From the NCBI GenBank assembly GCA_023150555.1, contig JAKLKQ010000022.1:1-64000 (forward strand): DNA of 64,000 nt, given 5' to 3'. A model generated the notes under the pieces. It worked only from the letters and a program-made list of their open reading frames with translations, ran no database searches and had not been told where the DNA came from. This stretch comes from Planctomycetota bacterium. GTDB taxonomy: Bacteria > Planctomycetota > SZUA-567 > H5-PLA8. Positions 53,797 through 63,203 of this stretch are shown piece after piece; the first letter of the stretch is position 1; each line of letters starts with the position of its first letter. A program made the translations under genes and the position numbers.

Positions 53797-55017
53797 ATGA
53801 GCAAGCTGAGCTTCGTCCGCAACAAGGTCCCCATCAACGTCGGCACCATCGGGCACATCGACCACGGCAAGTCGACGCTCACCGCGGCCATCGTCGCCGT
53901 GCAGTCCGCGCGCGGGCTGGCGAAGCCGATGAGCTACGAGCAGGTCACGGCCGGCGGCGTGCGGCGCGACAAGAACAAGACCGTGACGATCCACCTCTCG
54001 CACGCCGAGTACGAGACGGAGGCGCGGCACTACAGCCACGTCGACTGCCCGGGCCACGCCGACTACATCAAGAACATGATCGTCGGCGCGGCGCAGATGG
54101 ACGGCGCCGTGCTGGTGGTCGGCGCGGACGAAGGCCCCATGCCGCAGACGCGCGAGCACCTGATCCTCGCGCGGCAGGTGAACGTGCCGGCCGTCGTGGT
54201 CTTCCTCAACAAGGTGGACCTGGTGGCCGAGGAGGAGCTGCTGGAGCTCGTGGAGTTGGAGGTCCGCGAGTTGCTCACGCGCTGCGGCTTCCCGGGCGCC
54301 GAGGTGCCGGTGGTGCGCGGGCAGGCGCGCGCGGCGCTGGACGCTCCGGAGGATCCGGCGGCTGCGGCGGGCATCGTCGCGCTGCTGGAGGCCATGGACG
54401 GCTACATCCCCGTGCCCGAGCGGCGCGAGGACCTGCCGTTCCTGATGCCCGTCGAGAAGGCGTTCCACATCGACGGCCTGGGAACGGTGGTGACCGGCCT
54501 GGTCGAGCGCGGCGTGCTGCGCACAGGACAGAAGGTGCAGCTGGTGGGCCTGCGCGCCGAGCCGCTGGAGACGACCTGCACCGGCATCGAGAAGTTCAAC
54601 AAGGTGCTGGACGAGGCGCGGGCCGGCGACAGCGTCGGCTTAAGGCTGCGCAGCGTGGAGTTGAAGGACGTGCGGCGCGGGCAGGTGGTCGCCGTGCCGG
54701 GCAGCGTGGCGTCGTGCAGGCGCTTTCGCGCGCAGGTGTACCTCTTGAACAAGGACGAAGGCGGGCGCCACACGCCGGTCTTCGCCGGCTACCAGCCGCA
54801 GTTCTTCTTCCGCACCACCAGCGTGACCGGCAACGTCCGGGTGCTGGCCGCGGAAGGCGGGCAGGCCGTGGACATGGGCATGCCCGGCGACCACGTGCAG
54901 ATGGACGTGGAACTGCGGAAGGACGCGCCGGTGGCGATGGCCGAGAACCTTCGCTTCGCCATTCGCGAAGGCAACCGGACGGTCGGCCAGGGCGTGGTGA
55001 CCGCGATCCTGGAATAG
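53797..55017 (+). CDS. Divergent elongation factor Tu paralogue
   Basis: This 406-aa translational GTPase keeps G1 '[10 protein letters not shown]' (residues 19-28), G3 '[14 protein letters not shown]', G4 'NKVD' and domains 2-3 ('[27 protein letters not shown]', '[19 protein letters not shown]'). The effector loop, normally 'RGITI' before 'HVEYET', reads '[14 protein letters not shown]', so the near-invariant Arg-Gly is gone while the Thr remains. G1 has Ile and Ser changes. A strong ribosome site lies before the ATG. Its flanks are small membrane proteins, not the usual ribosomal or secE-nusG genes. A second, canonical tuf probably exists elsewhere. Confidence 0.85.
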   Translation: MSKLSFVRNKVPINVGTIGHIDHGKSTLTAAIVAVQSARGLAKPMSYEQVTAGGVRRDKNKTVTIHLSHAEYETEARHYSHVDCPGHADYIKNMIVGAAQMDGAVLVVGADEGPMPQTREHLILARQVNVPAVVVFLNKVDLVAEEELLELVELEVRELLTRCGFPGAEVPVVRGQARAALDAPEDPAAAAGIVALLEAMDGYIPVPERREDLPFLMPVEKAFHIDGLGTVVTGLVERGVLRTGQKVQLVGLRAEPLETTCTGIEKFNKVLDEARAGDSVGLRLRSVELKDVRRGQVVAVPGSVASCRRFRAQVYLLNKDEGGRHTPVFAGYQPQFFFRTTSVTGNVRVLAAEGGQAVDMGMPGDHVQMDVELRKDAPVAMAENLRFAIREGNRTVGQGVVTAILE

Positions 55018-55040
55018 AACGCTGGAAGGAATATCGAACC

Positions 55041-55085
55041 GCCCCCTCCCGGCAGCTTCCTTAAGGGGCTCTGCCGGGAGGGGGC
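55041..55085 (+). terminator. Strong inverted repeat after the EF-Tu paralogue
   Basis: Perfect 15-base arms (55041-55055 and 55071-55085) flank a 15-base loop, 23 nt after the stop. The stem is followed by AATTTCG, a weak U-tract. Confidence 0.65.
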
Positions 55086-55149
55086 AATTTCGCGCAAGGA
55101 ATCCGCCCTGGCTTCGTAAAACCTGACGAGGGCGGCGGGAGGTTCGGCT

Positions 55150-55623
55150 ATGCGCATGCGGTTCAGGGTTGCGGAGCGCCCGAAAGTACAGCTGCACCTG
55201 AGCACCTGCGTTGTGTTGATGATGGTCTTCGGCGCCATGATCGGGATGAATATTCTGCCCGAGGAAGTCTTTCTGTACGAATACAACTCCGAGCTGTACG
55301 CACCGCGCATCACGCCGGAGCAGGCGCGGCCAAGCGAAACCTACATTCGCGGATACCAGTACGGCTGCCCCATGCCGGTCTACATGCAGAAGGAGGAGGT
55401 CCGCGCGGAGAACGGCGATTGGCAGGCACATGCAATGAAAGGCGAGTTCATGATGCCTTTCTTATCAATTCCCTTGAACATCATGGTGTGGCTGGGGATC
55501 ATGGTTGCCGGCGCGTTCGCAATGGAGGAGTACAACCACAACCGCAAGCGCACGTACAAGAAGCGCCCGCGAGAGGTCCCCGCCTTGACACCCGGGCCGG
55601 GCGGGGTAGAGTGCCACCCATGA
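55150..55623 (+). CDS. Small membrane protein of the 'HLST' type, paralogue 3
   Basis: This 157-aa protein has 'RPKVQLHLSTCVVLMMVFGAMIGMNILP', nearly the same as the gene at 52788. An acidic, Tyr-rich loop of about 75 residues follows ('FLYEYNSELYAPRITPEQARPSETYIRGYQYGCPMPVYM'), then a second membrane segment and a basic tail. It lies after the EF-Tu paralogue. Three related genes around one EF-Tu-like gene suggest a local family. Confidence 0.7.
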   Translation: MRMRFRVAERPKVQLHLSTCVVLMMVFGAMIGMNILPEEVFLYEYNSELYAPRITPEQARPSETYIRGYQYGCPMPVYMQKEEVRAENGDWQAHAMKGEFMMPFLSIPLNIMVWLGIMVAGAFAMEEYNHNRKRTYKKRPREVPALTPGPGGVECHP

Positions 55624-55822
55624 TTACGGCATGCGGCACCACCAATCTGAACAATCGCAACGATAATGCGGCCCCCCGCCGCTAAATAAAACCCCTACAT
55701 CCCAGTGACCGTTCAAGCCCTCAACAAGGGGCGCCGTTTGTGTCCTTTTACCCGCGCGCGGTTGAAGTAATCTGGTCGGCCGCCGCTTCATGCTGACGAG
55801 TGAGATTTTAAGGAGATACGCT

Positions 55823-57673
55823 GTGCCTACGCTGCGCCCGAACAAGTACCGCACCCACACCTGCGGGGAACTCCGCGAGACCGACGTCGGCAAGGAGGTG
55901 GTGCTCTCCGGCTGGGTCGAGTCCAACCGCGACATGGGCGGCGTGATCTTCATCGACCTGCGCGACCGCCACGGCATCACGCAATGCGTCTTCGACCCCA
56001 AGCGCAGCGGCCAGGCCGCGCACGACGACGCGGCGAAGCTGCGTGGCGAATGGGTGGTGCGCGTGAAGGGCACGGTCGGCAAGCGCCCGCCGGAGATGAT
56101 CAACACGAAGCTCGAGACGGGGCTGATCGAAGTCGACGGCACCGAGGTGGAAGTGCTGAACGAGGCCAAGACGCCGCCGATCGAGATCCGGGACGACCTG
56201 GACGCCAACGAGGACGTGCGTCTGAAGTACCGCTACCTCGACCTGCGCCGCGGCAAGATGCAGCGCGTGCTGAAGATGCGCCACAAGGCCGCCATGGCCA
56301 CGCGGAACTTCCTGACCGCGCAGGGCTTCACCGAGGTCGAGACGCCCTTCATGATCAAGTGGACGCCCGGCGGCGCGCGGCCCTTCCTGGTTCCGTCGCG
56401 CCTGAACCTGGGGAAGTTCTACGCGCTGGCCGAGAGTCCGCAGCTGTTCAAGCAGCTGCTGATGGTCGCCGGCACCGACCGCTACTACCAGATCGTGCGC
56501 TGCTTCCGCGACGAGGACCTGCGCATTGACCGGCAGCCCGAGTTCACACAGGTCGACCTGGAGATGTCCTTCGTCGAACAGGACGACATCTTCACCGTCG
56601 TCGAAGGCATCATGGCCTCGGTCTGGAAGGACGTGCTGGGCATCGAGATCAAGACGCCCTTCGAGCGCGTGCCGTACGACACCGCGATGGCGCGCTGGGG
56701 CAACGACAAGCCCGACCGGCGCTTCGGCCTCGAGCATGTCGTCCTGACGGACCTCGTCAAGAAGCACGACGGCGGCGGCATCAAGATCATGAAAACGGTC
56801 GTCGATGCGGGCGGCATCGTGAAGGGCATTCGCCTGCCGAAAGAGTTCGCCGAGGCGACGCCGCGCGCGCAGATCGACAAGCTGGAGACGTTCGTCAAGG
56901 GCATGGGCGCGAAGGGCCTGGCGTGGGCGCGCATCGAGAACGGCGGAAGCTGGGGCAAGGCGCCGCTGGCCAAGGCCATCAACGACGCCATGCGCACGGA
57001 ACTCAACGCGGCGATGGGCGCACAGGACGGCGACCTGCTCTTCTTCCAGTTCGGCCCCGAAGCCATGGTGCAGACCGTGATGGCCAACCTGCGCCTGCAC
57101 CTCGGCAAGAAGCACGGCCTGATCCCCGAGTTCGGTTCGGCCGGCACGTGGGACTTCTTCTGGGTCGTCGACCCGCCCTTGTTCGAGTACGACGAGGAAG
57201 CCAAGAAGTGGGCCGCCGCGCACCACGCCTTCACCATGCCGCGCGCCGAGGACATGCCGTATCTGCAGAGCGACCCCGGCCGCGTGAAGTGTACGCGCTA
57301 CGACTTGGTGCTGAACGGCTACGAGATCGCCGGCGGCAGCGTCCGTATCCACCGCGGCGACATCCAGTCCGCGGTCTTCAGGGCCATGGGCATCGACGAA
57401 GAAGAAGTGCGCGAGAAGTTCGCGTTCCTGCTCGACGCCTTCCAATACGGCGCGCCTCCACACGGCGGCATCGCGGTCGGCTGGGACCGCCTGGTGTGGC
57501 TCCTGACCGAGACCGAGGCCATGCGCGACGTCTTCGCCTTCCCGAAGAACAACCGCGGCGTGGACATGATGAACGGCTCGCCGGCGGTCGTCGACGCGCA
57601 GCTGATGAAGGACGTCGCGATCCAGTCGGTCGCGCCCGAAGAGGAACCGGCCGAGAAGCCGGCGCAGGCCTGA
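55823..57673 (+). CDS. aspS: Aspartyl-tRNA synthetase
   Basis: This 616-aa class II synthetase has an OB-fold anticodon domain (about 10-110), motif 1 and 2 text ('YRYLDLRRGKMQRVL', 'ESPQLFKQLLMVAGTDRYYQIVRCFRDEDLR'), the bacterial GAD insert (about 300-410) and motif 3 'GGIAVGWDRLVWLL'. The flipping loop, usually 'TPEGARDFLVPSR', reads 'TPGGARPFLVPSR', so the Glu that contacts the substrate in E. coli is Gly here. I start at the GTG at 55823, because AAGGAG lies 7 nt upstream. An earlier ATG at 55790 is less well placed. Confidence 0.95.
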   Translation: MPTLRPNKYRTHTCGELRETDVGKEVVLSGWVESNRDMGGVIFIDLRDRHGITQCVFDPKRSGQAAHDDAAKLRGEWVVRVKGTVGKRPPEMINTKLETGLIEVDGTEVEVLNEAKTPPIEIRDDLDANEDVRLKYRYLDLRRGKMQRVLKMRHKAAMATRNFLTAQGFTEVETPFMIKWTPGGARPFLVPSRLNLGKFYALAESPQLFKQLLMVAGTDRYYQIVRCFRDEDLRIDRQPEFTQVDLEMSFVEQDDIFTVVEGIMASVWKDVLGIEIKTPFERVPYDTAMARWGNDKPDRRFGLEHVVLTDLVKKHDGGGIKIMKTVVDAGGIVKGIRLPKEFAEATPRAQIDKLETFVKGMGAKGLAWARIENGGSWGKAPLAKAINDAMRTELNAAMGAQDGDLLFFQFGPEAMVQTVMANLRLHLGKKHGLIPEFGSAGTWDFFWVVDPPLFEYDEEAKKWAAAHHAFTMPRAEDMPYLQSDPGRVKCTRYDLVLNGYEIAGGSVRIHRGDIQSAVFRAMGIDEEEVREKFAFLLDAFQYGAPPHGGIAVGWDRLVWLLTETEAMRDVFAFPKNNRGVDMMNGSPAVVDAQLMKDVAIQSVAPEEEPAEKPAQA

Positions 57674-57688
57674 CGAAACGAGGCGGCC

Positions 57689-58330
57689 ATGGATTACCAT
57701 AGTTACGAAGACCTGCTGGCGAACAACAAGCGCTGGGTTGCCGAGCGCCTGGGCGAGGACCCCGACTACTTCGCCAAACTCGCGCAGGGCCAGCAGCCGC
57801 CGTTCCTGTACATCGGTTGCAGCGACAGCCGCAAGCCGCTGAACACGATGACGCAGACCAAGCCCGGCGAGGTCTTCATCCACCGCAACATCGCCAACCA
57901 GGTCTCGCTCACCGACATGAACCTGCTCTCGGTGCTCGAGTACGCCATCGAGACGCTGAAGGTCAAGCACGTGATCGTCTGCGGTCACCAGAACTGCGGC
58001 GGCATCGAGGCCGCCTACCGCGGCACGGCGACGGGCCTGGTCGAAAACTGGGTCACGCCGATCAAGGACCTCTGCGTCGTCCACCGCGAGGAACTCGACG
58101 CGCTCCCCGACGACGCCGCGCGGCTGAACCGCCTGGCCGAGTTGAACGTGCTGTCGCAAGTGCGCAACGTCCTGAAGACGTCCGTTGTGCACAAAGCCGT
58201 GAAGCAGGGCACGCTCCCGCGCCTGCACGGCTGGATCTTCCAGATCAATTCGGGCTTGATCTACGAGCTAAAGCTGCCGGTCGCCGAGTGGAAAGCGCTG
58301 GGCCTGCTGCCCGACGACTATCCGGCCTGA
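57689..58330 (+). CDS. can: Beta-class carbonic anhydrase
   Basis: This 213-aa enzyme has the zinc ligands Cys44, His100 and Cys103 with Asp46 ('YIGCSDSR' and 'VCGHQNCGG'), the normal beta-CA set. 'FIHRNIANQV' and 'NLLSVLEYAIETLKVKHVIV' are family text. It interconverts CO2 and bicarbonate in the cytoplasm. It begins 15 nt after aspS and probably shares its transcript. It overlaps the convergent gene by 13 nt. Confidence 0.95.
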   Translation: MDYHSYEDLLANNKRWVAERLGEDPDYFAKLAQGQQPPFLYIGCSDSRKPLNTMTQTKPGEVFIHRNIANQVSLTDMNLLSVLEYAIETLKVKHVIVCGHQNCGGIEAAYRGTATGLVENWVTPIKDLCVVHREELDALPDDAARLNRLAELNVLSQVRNVLKTSVVHKAVKQGTLPRLHGWIFQINSGLIYELKLPVAEWKALGLLPDDYPA

Positions 58331-59607
58331 CCTTCCGTCTCCATCGTTCGATACACCTGCCGGCCCCACGCCAGATCGTCCGGAAAGAGCAAGCTGCCGG
58401 TCATGCGCCAGCAGCCTCCGGCGCGGATATGTGCGATCATCGCGCGCTGCAGCGAGGACGTTTGTGGCGCGGCGTCGAGGTCCCGCACCGGGCCGTCAAA
58501 GACGCGTTCGAAGTGCTGCGCGTCGCTGGCGCGAGGCATCGGCGTGAGGTGGAACTCACACAGGAAGCGCACGATGTTTGCGTCGGGCTTCAGGTGCGCT
58601 TCGAACTGCGGGTCCAGCAGCCAGCTGTAGCACGTGAAAGCACGGTTCTTGAAATGCGGAAAGAACTTCGGAAAGAATTCCAGCGCCTGCCGGTAGCTGG
58701 CGCCGCATTCGTCGAAACTCATCGGCCCGGTCGCGGCGATGTGCGTGCCCAGCGTCGGGTCGCCCGGCGCGAGGATGGCCTCCCATTCGGCGGCCGGCCA
58801 TTCGTCTGGCGCGCGCTGCGCTTCGCCGCGCGCGCTGATGCGGTGCCCGCGGATGGCCTCCGCGCCGGCCTCGAAGCGCGCCGTCCAGGCCTGCGCGTCC
58901 TCGCGGCCGTCGGCGTCGAAGAACTGCCCGTCGGCGCGAAAGCGCGCGCCGTCGTCGGCCAGCACCACAACGCGGCGCGATTCCTTATGGCGGAAGGCGC
59001 GGAAGGGCTGCGCGAAGGCGCTGAACTCGAATTGCAGCCGCCCCAGCTTGAAGAGTTCGCAGGTGAAGTGGTGGCGCAGCCAGCCCAGTTGCCGAAAGCA
59101 CCAGCGCCCGTGCAGGCGGCGGCCTTCGCGCATCCACAGTTCCAGGTCGGAGAGCGTATCGATCGTGACCGCAGGGTCGATGCCCTTCGCCAGGTGCGTA
59201 TTCAGCACGCGAGGCACGCCCGACAGAAGTACCACGGCCCAAAAGAGGTCGCGGCCGGGCGGGGCGGCGATCTCCGCGGGCTCGGTAAGATTCGGCCAGT
59301 CCTTGGCTCGAGCACGGGCGCCCTCGGTGCGTATGAACAGCTCATGGTGCGCGAACCAGGCCAGCCGGCGCAGTGCTTCGTCGCCGCGGATCTTCTGTGC
59401 CGCCGGCCGAAGCGCCTCGACCGCGTCTGGTGCCATGCGCAGCGTCCACGCCGTCGCGTCGACGTAGGCGTCTTCGAGGAACCCAAGGCGGTCGGTCGAG
59501 AGCCGCGCCTGGACGCCGTCCCAGGCGGCGGCCCAGCTCCCAGGCGCCTCCTTTATAGAGAGCGCATCGAGCACGGCGGGAAGGCGGGTGAAGTCCGGAG
59601 CGTTCAT
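58318..59607 (-). CDS. Acyltransferase-like protein with NAT_N and GNAT_C domains
   Basis: This 429-aa protein has a helical N-terminal half. Its C-terminal half reads 'FKLGRLQFEFSAF', 'GDPTLGTHIAATGPMSFDECGASYRQALEFFPKFFPHFKNRAFTCYSWLLDPQFEAHLKPDANIVRFLCEFHL', which is the pattern of the GNAT-like C-terminal domain family (with its NAT_N partner). Such proteins are mostly uncharacterised. It follows the UbiA gene by 13 nt on the same strand, so a joint transcript is likely. Its ribosome site is weak. Confidence 0.72.
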   Translation of the reverse strand: MNAPDFTRLPAVLDALSIKEAPGSWAAAWDGVQARLSTDRLGFLEDAYVDATAWTLRMAPDAVEALRPAAQKIRGDEALRRLAWFAHHELFIRTEGARARAKDWPNLTEPAEIAAPPGRDLFWAVVLLSGVPRVLNTHLAKGIDPAVTIDTLSDLELWMREGRRLHGRWCFRQLGWLRHHFTCELFKLGRLQFEFSAFAQPFRAFRHKESRRVVVLADDGARFRADGQFFDADGREDAQAWTARFEAGAEAIRGHRISARGEAQRAPDEWPAAEWEAILAPGDPTLGTHIAATGPMSFDECGASYRQALEFFPKFFPHFKNRAFTCYSWLLDPQFEAHLKPDANIVRFLCEFHLTPMPRASDAQHFERVFDGPVRDLDAAPQTSSLQRAMIAHIRAGGCWRMTGSLLFPDDLAWGRQVYRTMETEGQAG

Positions 59608-59620
59608 GCCGAGGAGTCTA

Positions 59621-60625
59621 TTAAAGGAGGTAGACGAGGGCCAGTCCGGCCTGCGCGCACATCATCAGGACGTACATCATCGTCCAGGCGGGGTGGTTGC
59701 GCTCGTTGCCCAGGCGCTGCGGGTCGCGCACCAGCAGCCAGCCGGTGAACGCGCCGATCAGGAAGAGCACGGCGCCGAGCACCGACAGCGAAACAAACGG
59801 CGCGTGGAGCCAGCCGAGAGTGCCCATCACCGGCAGCGCCAGCCACGGTACGCTGAGGCATACGGCAGTGAAGTACGCAGCGCGCGTGAAGCCCCACGCG
59901 ACGGGCAGCGAACGTACGCCGCAAGCCTCGTCGTGCGCCGCATCGCTGAAGTCCTTGGTCGTCACCGCGCCCAGCGTGAAGACGAAAAAGACGCCGCCGA
60001 TCAGCCAGGGCTCGGGATCGAACGGGTGGAACGCCGGCAGCACGCAGGTCCAGCCGGCGACCTTGAGCAGCAGGCCGCGCGCGCTGGCCACCGTCAGGTT
60101 GGCGGCCAAGCCCCAACGTTTGGTCCGGACCGGCGGCAGGCTGTAGGCCGTGGTCAGCACCGCCGCGCCCAGCGCGCAGTAGAGGAACTCGGGACCGAAC
60201 TGCGGCAATCGCGCGCCCATGGCCCACACCAGCCCTGCGATCAGGCCGGCCAAGGCGGTCGCGAGCGCAGCACCCTTGCTCAGCGCGCCCCGCACCAGCG
60301 GGCGTTCGGGCTTGGCGCGCTTGTCGATCTCCAGATCGCAGAGCTGGTTCAGCGCGTTGCTGTAGACGTTCAGAGCGATCGCCGCCAGTACGCCCAGCGT
60401 GACGCTGGCGCCGACCGTGCGAGTCTCGTCCATGGCATGACGCGAAGCCCAAGCGTTCAATTCGGCAAGCACGTCGCCGATGCTGTAGTCCGCGCCGCGC
60501 GTGCGACGGTAGGCGCCGACGGCCACCGCCGCGCTGGACAGCACGCCCAGCGCGGGCGGCAGGCAGGTGAAGGGCCGCGCGAGCTGCCAGACCGCGCGCG
60601 CCTTTTCTTTAAAGGCCATGAGCAT
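59621..60625 (-). CDS. UbiA-family prenyltransferase
   Basis: This 334-aa membrane protein has the two acidic motifs of the family: 'NQLCDLEIDKRAKPERP' (Asn93, Asp97, Asp101) and 'DFSDAAHDEACGVRSLP' in the sixth-loop position. Nine hydrophobic segments are visible. UbiA enzymes attach prenyl chains to aromatic acceptors in quinone, heme or lipid synthesis; the acceptor cannot be told here. It is divergent from the hydrolase gene at 60689 with 63 bases between start codons. Confidence 0.88.
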   Translation of the reverse strand: MLMAFKEKARAVWQLARPFTCLPPALGVLSSAAVAVGAYRRTRGADYSIGDVLAELNAWASRHAMDETRTVGASVTLGVLAAIALNVYSNALNQLCDLEIDKRAKPERPLVRGALSKGAALATALAGLIAGLVWAMGARLPQFGPEFLYCALGAAVLTTAYSLPPVRTKRWGLAANLTVASARGLLLKVAGWTCVLPAFHPFDPEPWLIGGVFFVFTLGAVTTKDFSDAAHDEACGVRSLPVAWGFTRAAYFTAVCLSVPWLALPVMGTLGWLHAPFVSLSVLGAVLFLIGAFTGWLLVRDPQRLGNERNHPAWTMMYVLMMCAQAGLALVYLL

Positions 60626-60688
60626 CGGTTATCCTGGCTCGCGCCAATCCGGCAAGACGAGAACCCCGCCGCGCTGAAAGGAGAGATC

Positions 60689-62329
60689 GTGCCCGTCCAG
60701 GAACTGATGCTCACGATGCGCGACGGCGTGAAGTTGCAGAGCTTTCTGCACCTGCCGCCGGGCGCCGGACCGTTCCCCGCGCTGATGGCGCGCTGCATGT
60801 ACGGCGCGGAGAAGGTCGCCGACGCGGCGAAGGCGTTCAACGAGAAGGGCTTTGTGGTGCTGGCTCAGAACGTGCGCGGGCGGCACAAGTCCGAGGGCTG
60901 GCCGACCGGGCGCGGCGACTTTCCCGAGGACGGCTACGACACGATCGATTGGATAGTGAAGCAGCCGTGGTGCAGCGGACGCGTCGGGACCTTCGGCGGT
61001 TCGGCGCTGGCCCGGGTGCAGACGGCGACGGCGTTCCTGGCGCATCCGGCGCACCGCGCGATGTGCCCGCAGGTGCTGCCGTACGGCATGATGAGCCGCC
61101 TGGGCGGGGCGACGATGTTCCACCAGGTGCCGATGTGGTTCTTCTTCGCGCAGAGCGGCCCGCAATTGAACCCCTACGACTCGATCGACTGGATGCCGCA
61201 CCTCTTCAAGCTGCCGCAGACGAGCGTGCTCGACGGGCTGGGCGGCCCGCTGGAACTGTACCGTGACGTCGTCGCCGATCCGCTGCGCAACTACTGGAGC
61301 ACCGCGGACTATGAGCGCTTCGCGAAACTCGACACGCCCAACCTGATGGTCACGGGCTGGTACGATCACTGCGGAACCGGGCCCATCGACTTCTACCTGC
61401 ACACCATGCAGCACGGCACGGAGCAGCAGAAGCGCAACACGCATCTGGTTGTTGGGCCTTGGGACCACGGCTCCGACGGCGACGCCGCCGGCGAGTACGA
61501 CTTCGGACCTGCGTCCAAGGTCAACCACCGCGCCGCCGAGATCGCATTCTTCACGCGGCACTTGAAGCAGGACGAGCGCGTCCCCGCGCCGGCGCCGGTG
61601 CGCATCTTCGTGATGGGCCGCAACGCCTGGCGCGACGAGCAGGAGTTCCCGCCGAAGCGCGCCGCCGAGACCAAGCTCTACCTGCACAGCGAAGGCAACG
61701 TGCGCGGCGCGTGGACGCGCGGGGAGCTGTCGTTCGAGGCGCCCGGCGAACAGCCGCCCGACCGCTACCTCTACGACCCCGCCGACCCGGTGCCATCGTG
61801 GGGCGGCGCCAACAGCGGGCCGGCCCGGGTACTGCCGATGAAGCGCGGGGCTCGCGACCAGCGCGTAACGCTGTACCGCCACGACGTGCTGGCCTACTAC
61901 AGCGCGCCGCTTGCCGAGCCGCTGGAAGTGACGGGGAATGTGCGGCTGGTACTGTTCGCGTCGTCCTCTGCCGTGGACACGGACTTCACCGCCAAGCTGA
62001 TGGACGTGGCGCCCGACGGTGACGCGCGGCTGGTCTGTGACGGCGTGGTGCGCGCGCGGTACCGGAAGGGCATGGAGAAACCCGAGTTCCTCACGCCGGG
62101 GCAGATCGAGCGCTACGAGATCGACCTCTGGTTCACGAGCAACGAGTTTCAGGCCGGGCACCGCATCGCGTTGGCCGTCAGCAGCAGCAACTTCCCGCGC
62201 ATCGGCCGCAACCTCAATACCGGCGGCAACAACGAGACCGACAGCCATTTCGTCAGTGCGCACCAGACGGTCTTCCACGACACCGCGCGCCCCAGCCACC
62301 TGCTGCTGCCGGTGGTGAAGGGGAGCTAA
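60689..62329 (+). CDS. CocE/NonD-family alpha/beta hydrolase
   Basis: This 546-aa hydrolase has the X-Pro dipeptidyl-peptidase (S15) fold. The nucleophile is Ser105 in 'GTFGGSALARVQ', Asp226 lies in 'GWYDHCGTG', and His260 in 'VVGPWDHG', giving the triad. A C-terminal jelly-roll domain (from about 320) carries 'VLAYYSAPLAEPLEVTGNVRLVLFASSSAVDTDFTAKLMDVAPDG', the X-Pro C-terminal signature. The start is GTG at 60689 with AAAGGAG upstream. No signal peptide is visible. The substrate is probably an ester or peptide. Confidence 0.9.
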   Translation: MPVQELMLTMRDGVKLQSFLHLPPGAGPFPALMARCMYGAEKVADAAKAFNEKGFVVLAQNVRGRHKSEGWPTGRGDFPEDGYDTIDWIVKQPWCSGRVGTFGGSALARVQTATAFLAHPAHRAMCPQVLPYGMMSRLGGATMFHQVPMWFFFAQSGPQLNPYDSIDWMPHLFKLPQTSVLDGLGGPLELYRDVVADPLRNYWSTADYERFAKLDTPNLMVTGWYDHCGTGPIDFYLHTMQHGTEQQKRNTHLVVGPWDHGSDGDAAGEYDFGPASKVNHRAAEIAFFTRHLKQDERVPAPAPVRIFVMGRNAWRDEQEFPPKRAAETKLYLHSEGNVRGAWTRGELSFEAPGEQPPDRYLYDPADPVPSWGGANSGPARVLPMKRGARDQRVTLYRHDVLAYYSAPLAEPLEVTGNVRLVLFASSSAVDTDFTAKLMDVAPDGDARLVCDGVVRARYRKGMEKPEFLTPGQIERYEIDLWFTSNEFQAGHRIALAVSSSNFPRIGRNLNTGGNNETDSHFVSAHQTVFHDTARPSHLLLPVVKGS

Positions 62330-62335
62330 GGCGCT

Positions 62336-62983
62336 TCAATCGTCCTCCAGCAGCGTGTCGTCGTCACCCTGGGTTGCCGGGCCGGGCACGAAGAACTGGT
62401 CCAGCTGCCCGTTGATCTCCTGGAAGGGCTGGTCGAACCATTCCACGCTCCCCGCGGCGGCAAGCACGTTCTGCCCGGCGCCGCGGCGGTTCGCGCGCCC
62501 GTGATTGGAGGAGTTGTCGGTTGCGTCCATCGCGCCGGTGCGCGGCGAGCCCGCCAGGTCCGAGGTGATGCCCGCCGCGCCGTTGTCTTGGCCATGCCCG
62601 CGGTCGTAGCCGTAGGACGTCATGAGGCGGTCGAGGTTTGGCGGTCCGGTGGACGCCGCCTGCACCGTTGTGCTGTCGTTGGTCTTGACGTTGGGACAGC
62701 GGAAGACGCGCGCGTCGCGTACGTAGCCGTCGTAGAGCAGGTTCAGGGACTTCAGCGCGGAGACGCCGTCGTCGGGGAAGAGCCCCAGGTTGGCGTTCAC
62801 GTTGGCGTACATCACGCAGGCCTTGCCGAGCTGCGAGTGGTTGCTCATGCAGGAGGACCGCCAAAAGCCTGTGCGCTTCTTTGTGAGCGCGGCCAGGACC
62901 AGGCAGGCCATGACGGCCACGACCGCCAGAACGAAGAGCAGTTCCAGAAACGTGAAGCCGCAGTTCATCCTTCGGACGGGCAC
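62336..62983 (-). CDS. Type IV prepilin-like / DUF1559-type protein
   Basis: This 215-aa protein has a prepilin leader 'MPVRRMNCGF|TFLELLFVLAVVAVMACLVL', with cleavage expected after the Gly and Glu at position 5 of the mature form. 'NHSQLGKACVMYANVNANLGLFPDDG' matches the DUF1559/GspG-like family so common in planctomycetes. The start is GTG, with GGAGG 7 nt upstream. The window's PilT/PilC genes could assemble it, though they lie 50 kb away. A disordered Asp-rich tail ends it. Confidence 0.83.
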   Translation of the reverse strand: MPVRRMNCGFTFLELLFVLAVVAVMACLVLAALTKKRTGFWRSSCMSNHSQLGKACVMYANVNANLGLFPDDGVSALKSLNLLYDGYVRDARVFRCPNVKTNDSTTVQAASTGPPNLDRLMTSYGYDRGHGQDNGAAGITSDLAGSPRTGAMDATDNSSNHGRANRRGAGQNVLAAAGSVEWFDQPFQEINGQLDQFFVPGPATQGDDDTLLEDD

Positions 62984-63203
62984 GTCGCGCCCTCCTTACT
63001 CCAGCCCAATTAAGAGGTTACCGCTCCGGGGTGCTTTACGGTTCCAGGCCGCGGACGGTTCGCTGGTGCCGGCAAGAAATCCAGAAGATTCTCTTGACAT
63101 AAAGAGATGTGTATATACGCTTATAGACAGGTCAGGGGAGCGCAATTGGGGGTCCCCCCTGATGAAAAGCGAACGGACCAAACTCGATACAAGGAGGCCG
63201 GCC

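Noticed and set aside
63094..63126. TTGACA and TATA-like boxes as a promoter for the small membrane protein
   Set aside because: The spacings to the possible -10 hexamers (12, 14 or 21 bases) are outside the normal range, so I did not call it a promoter.
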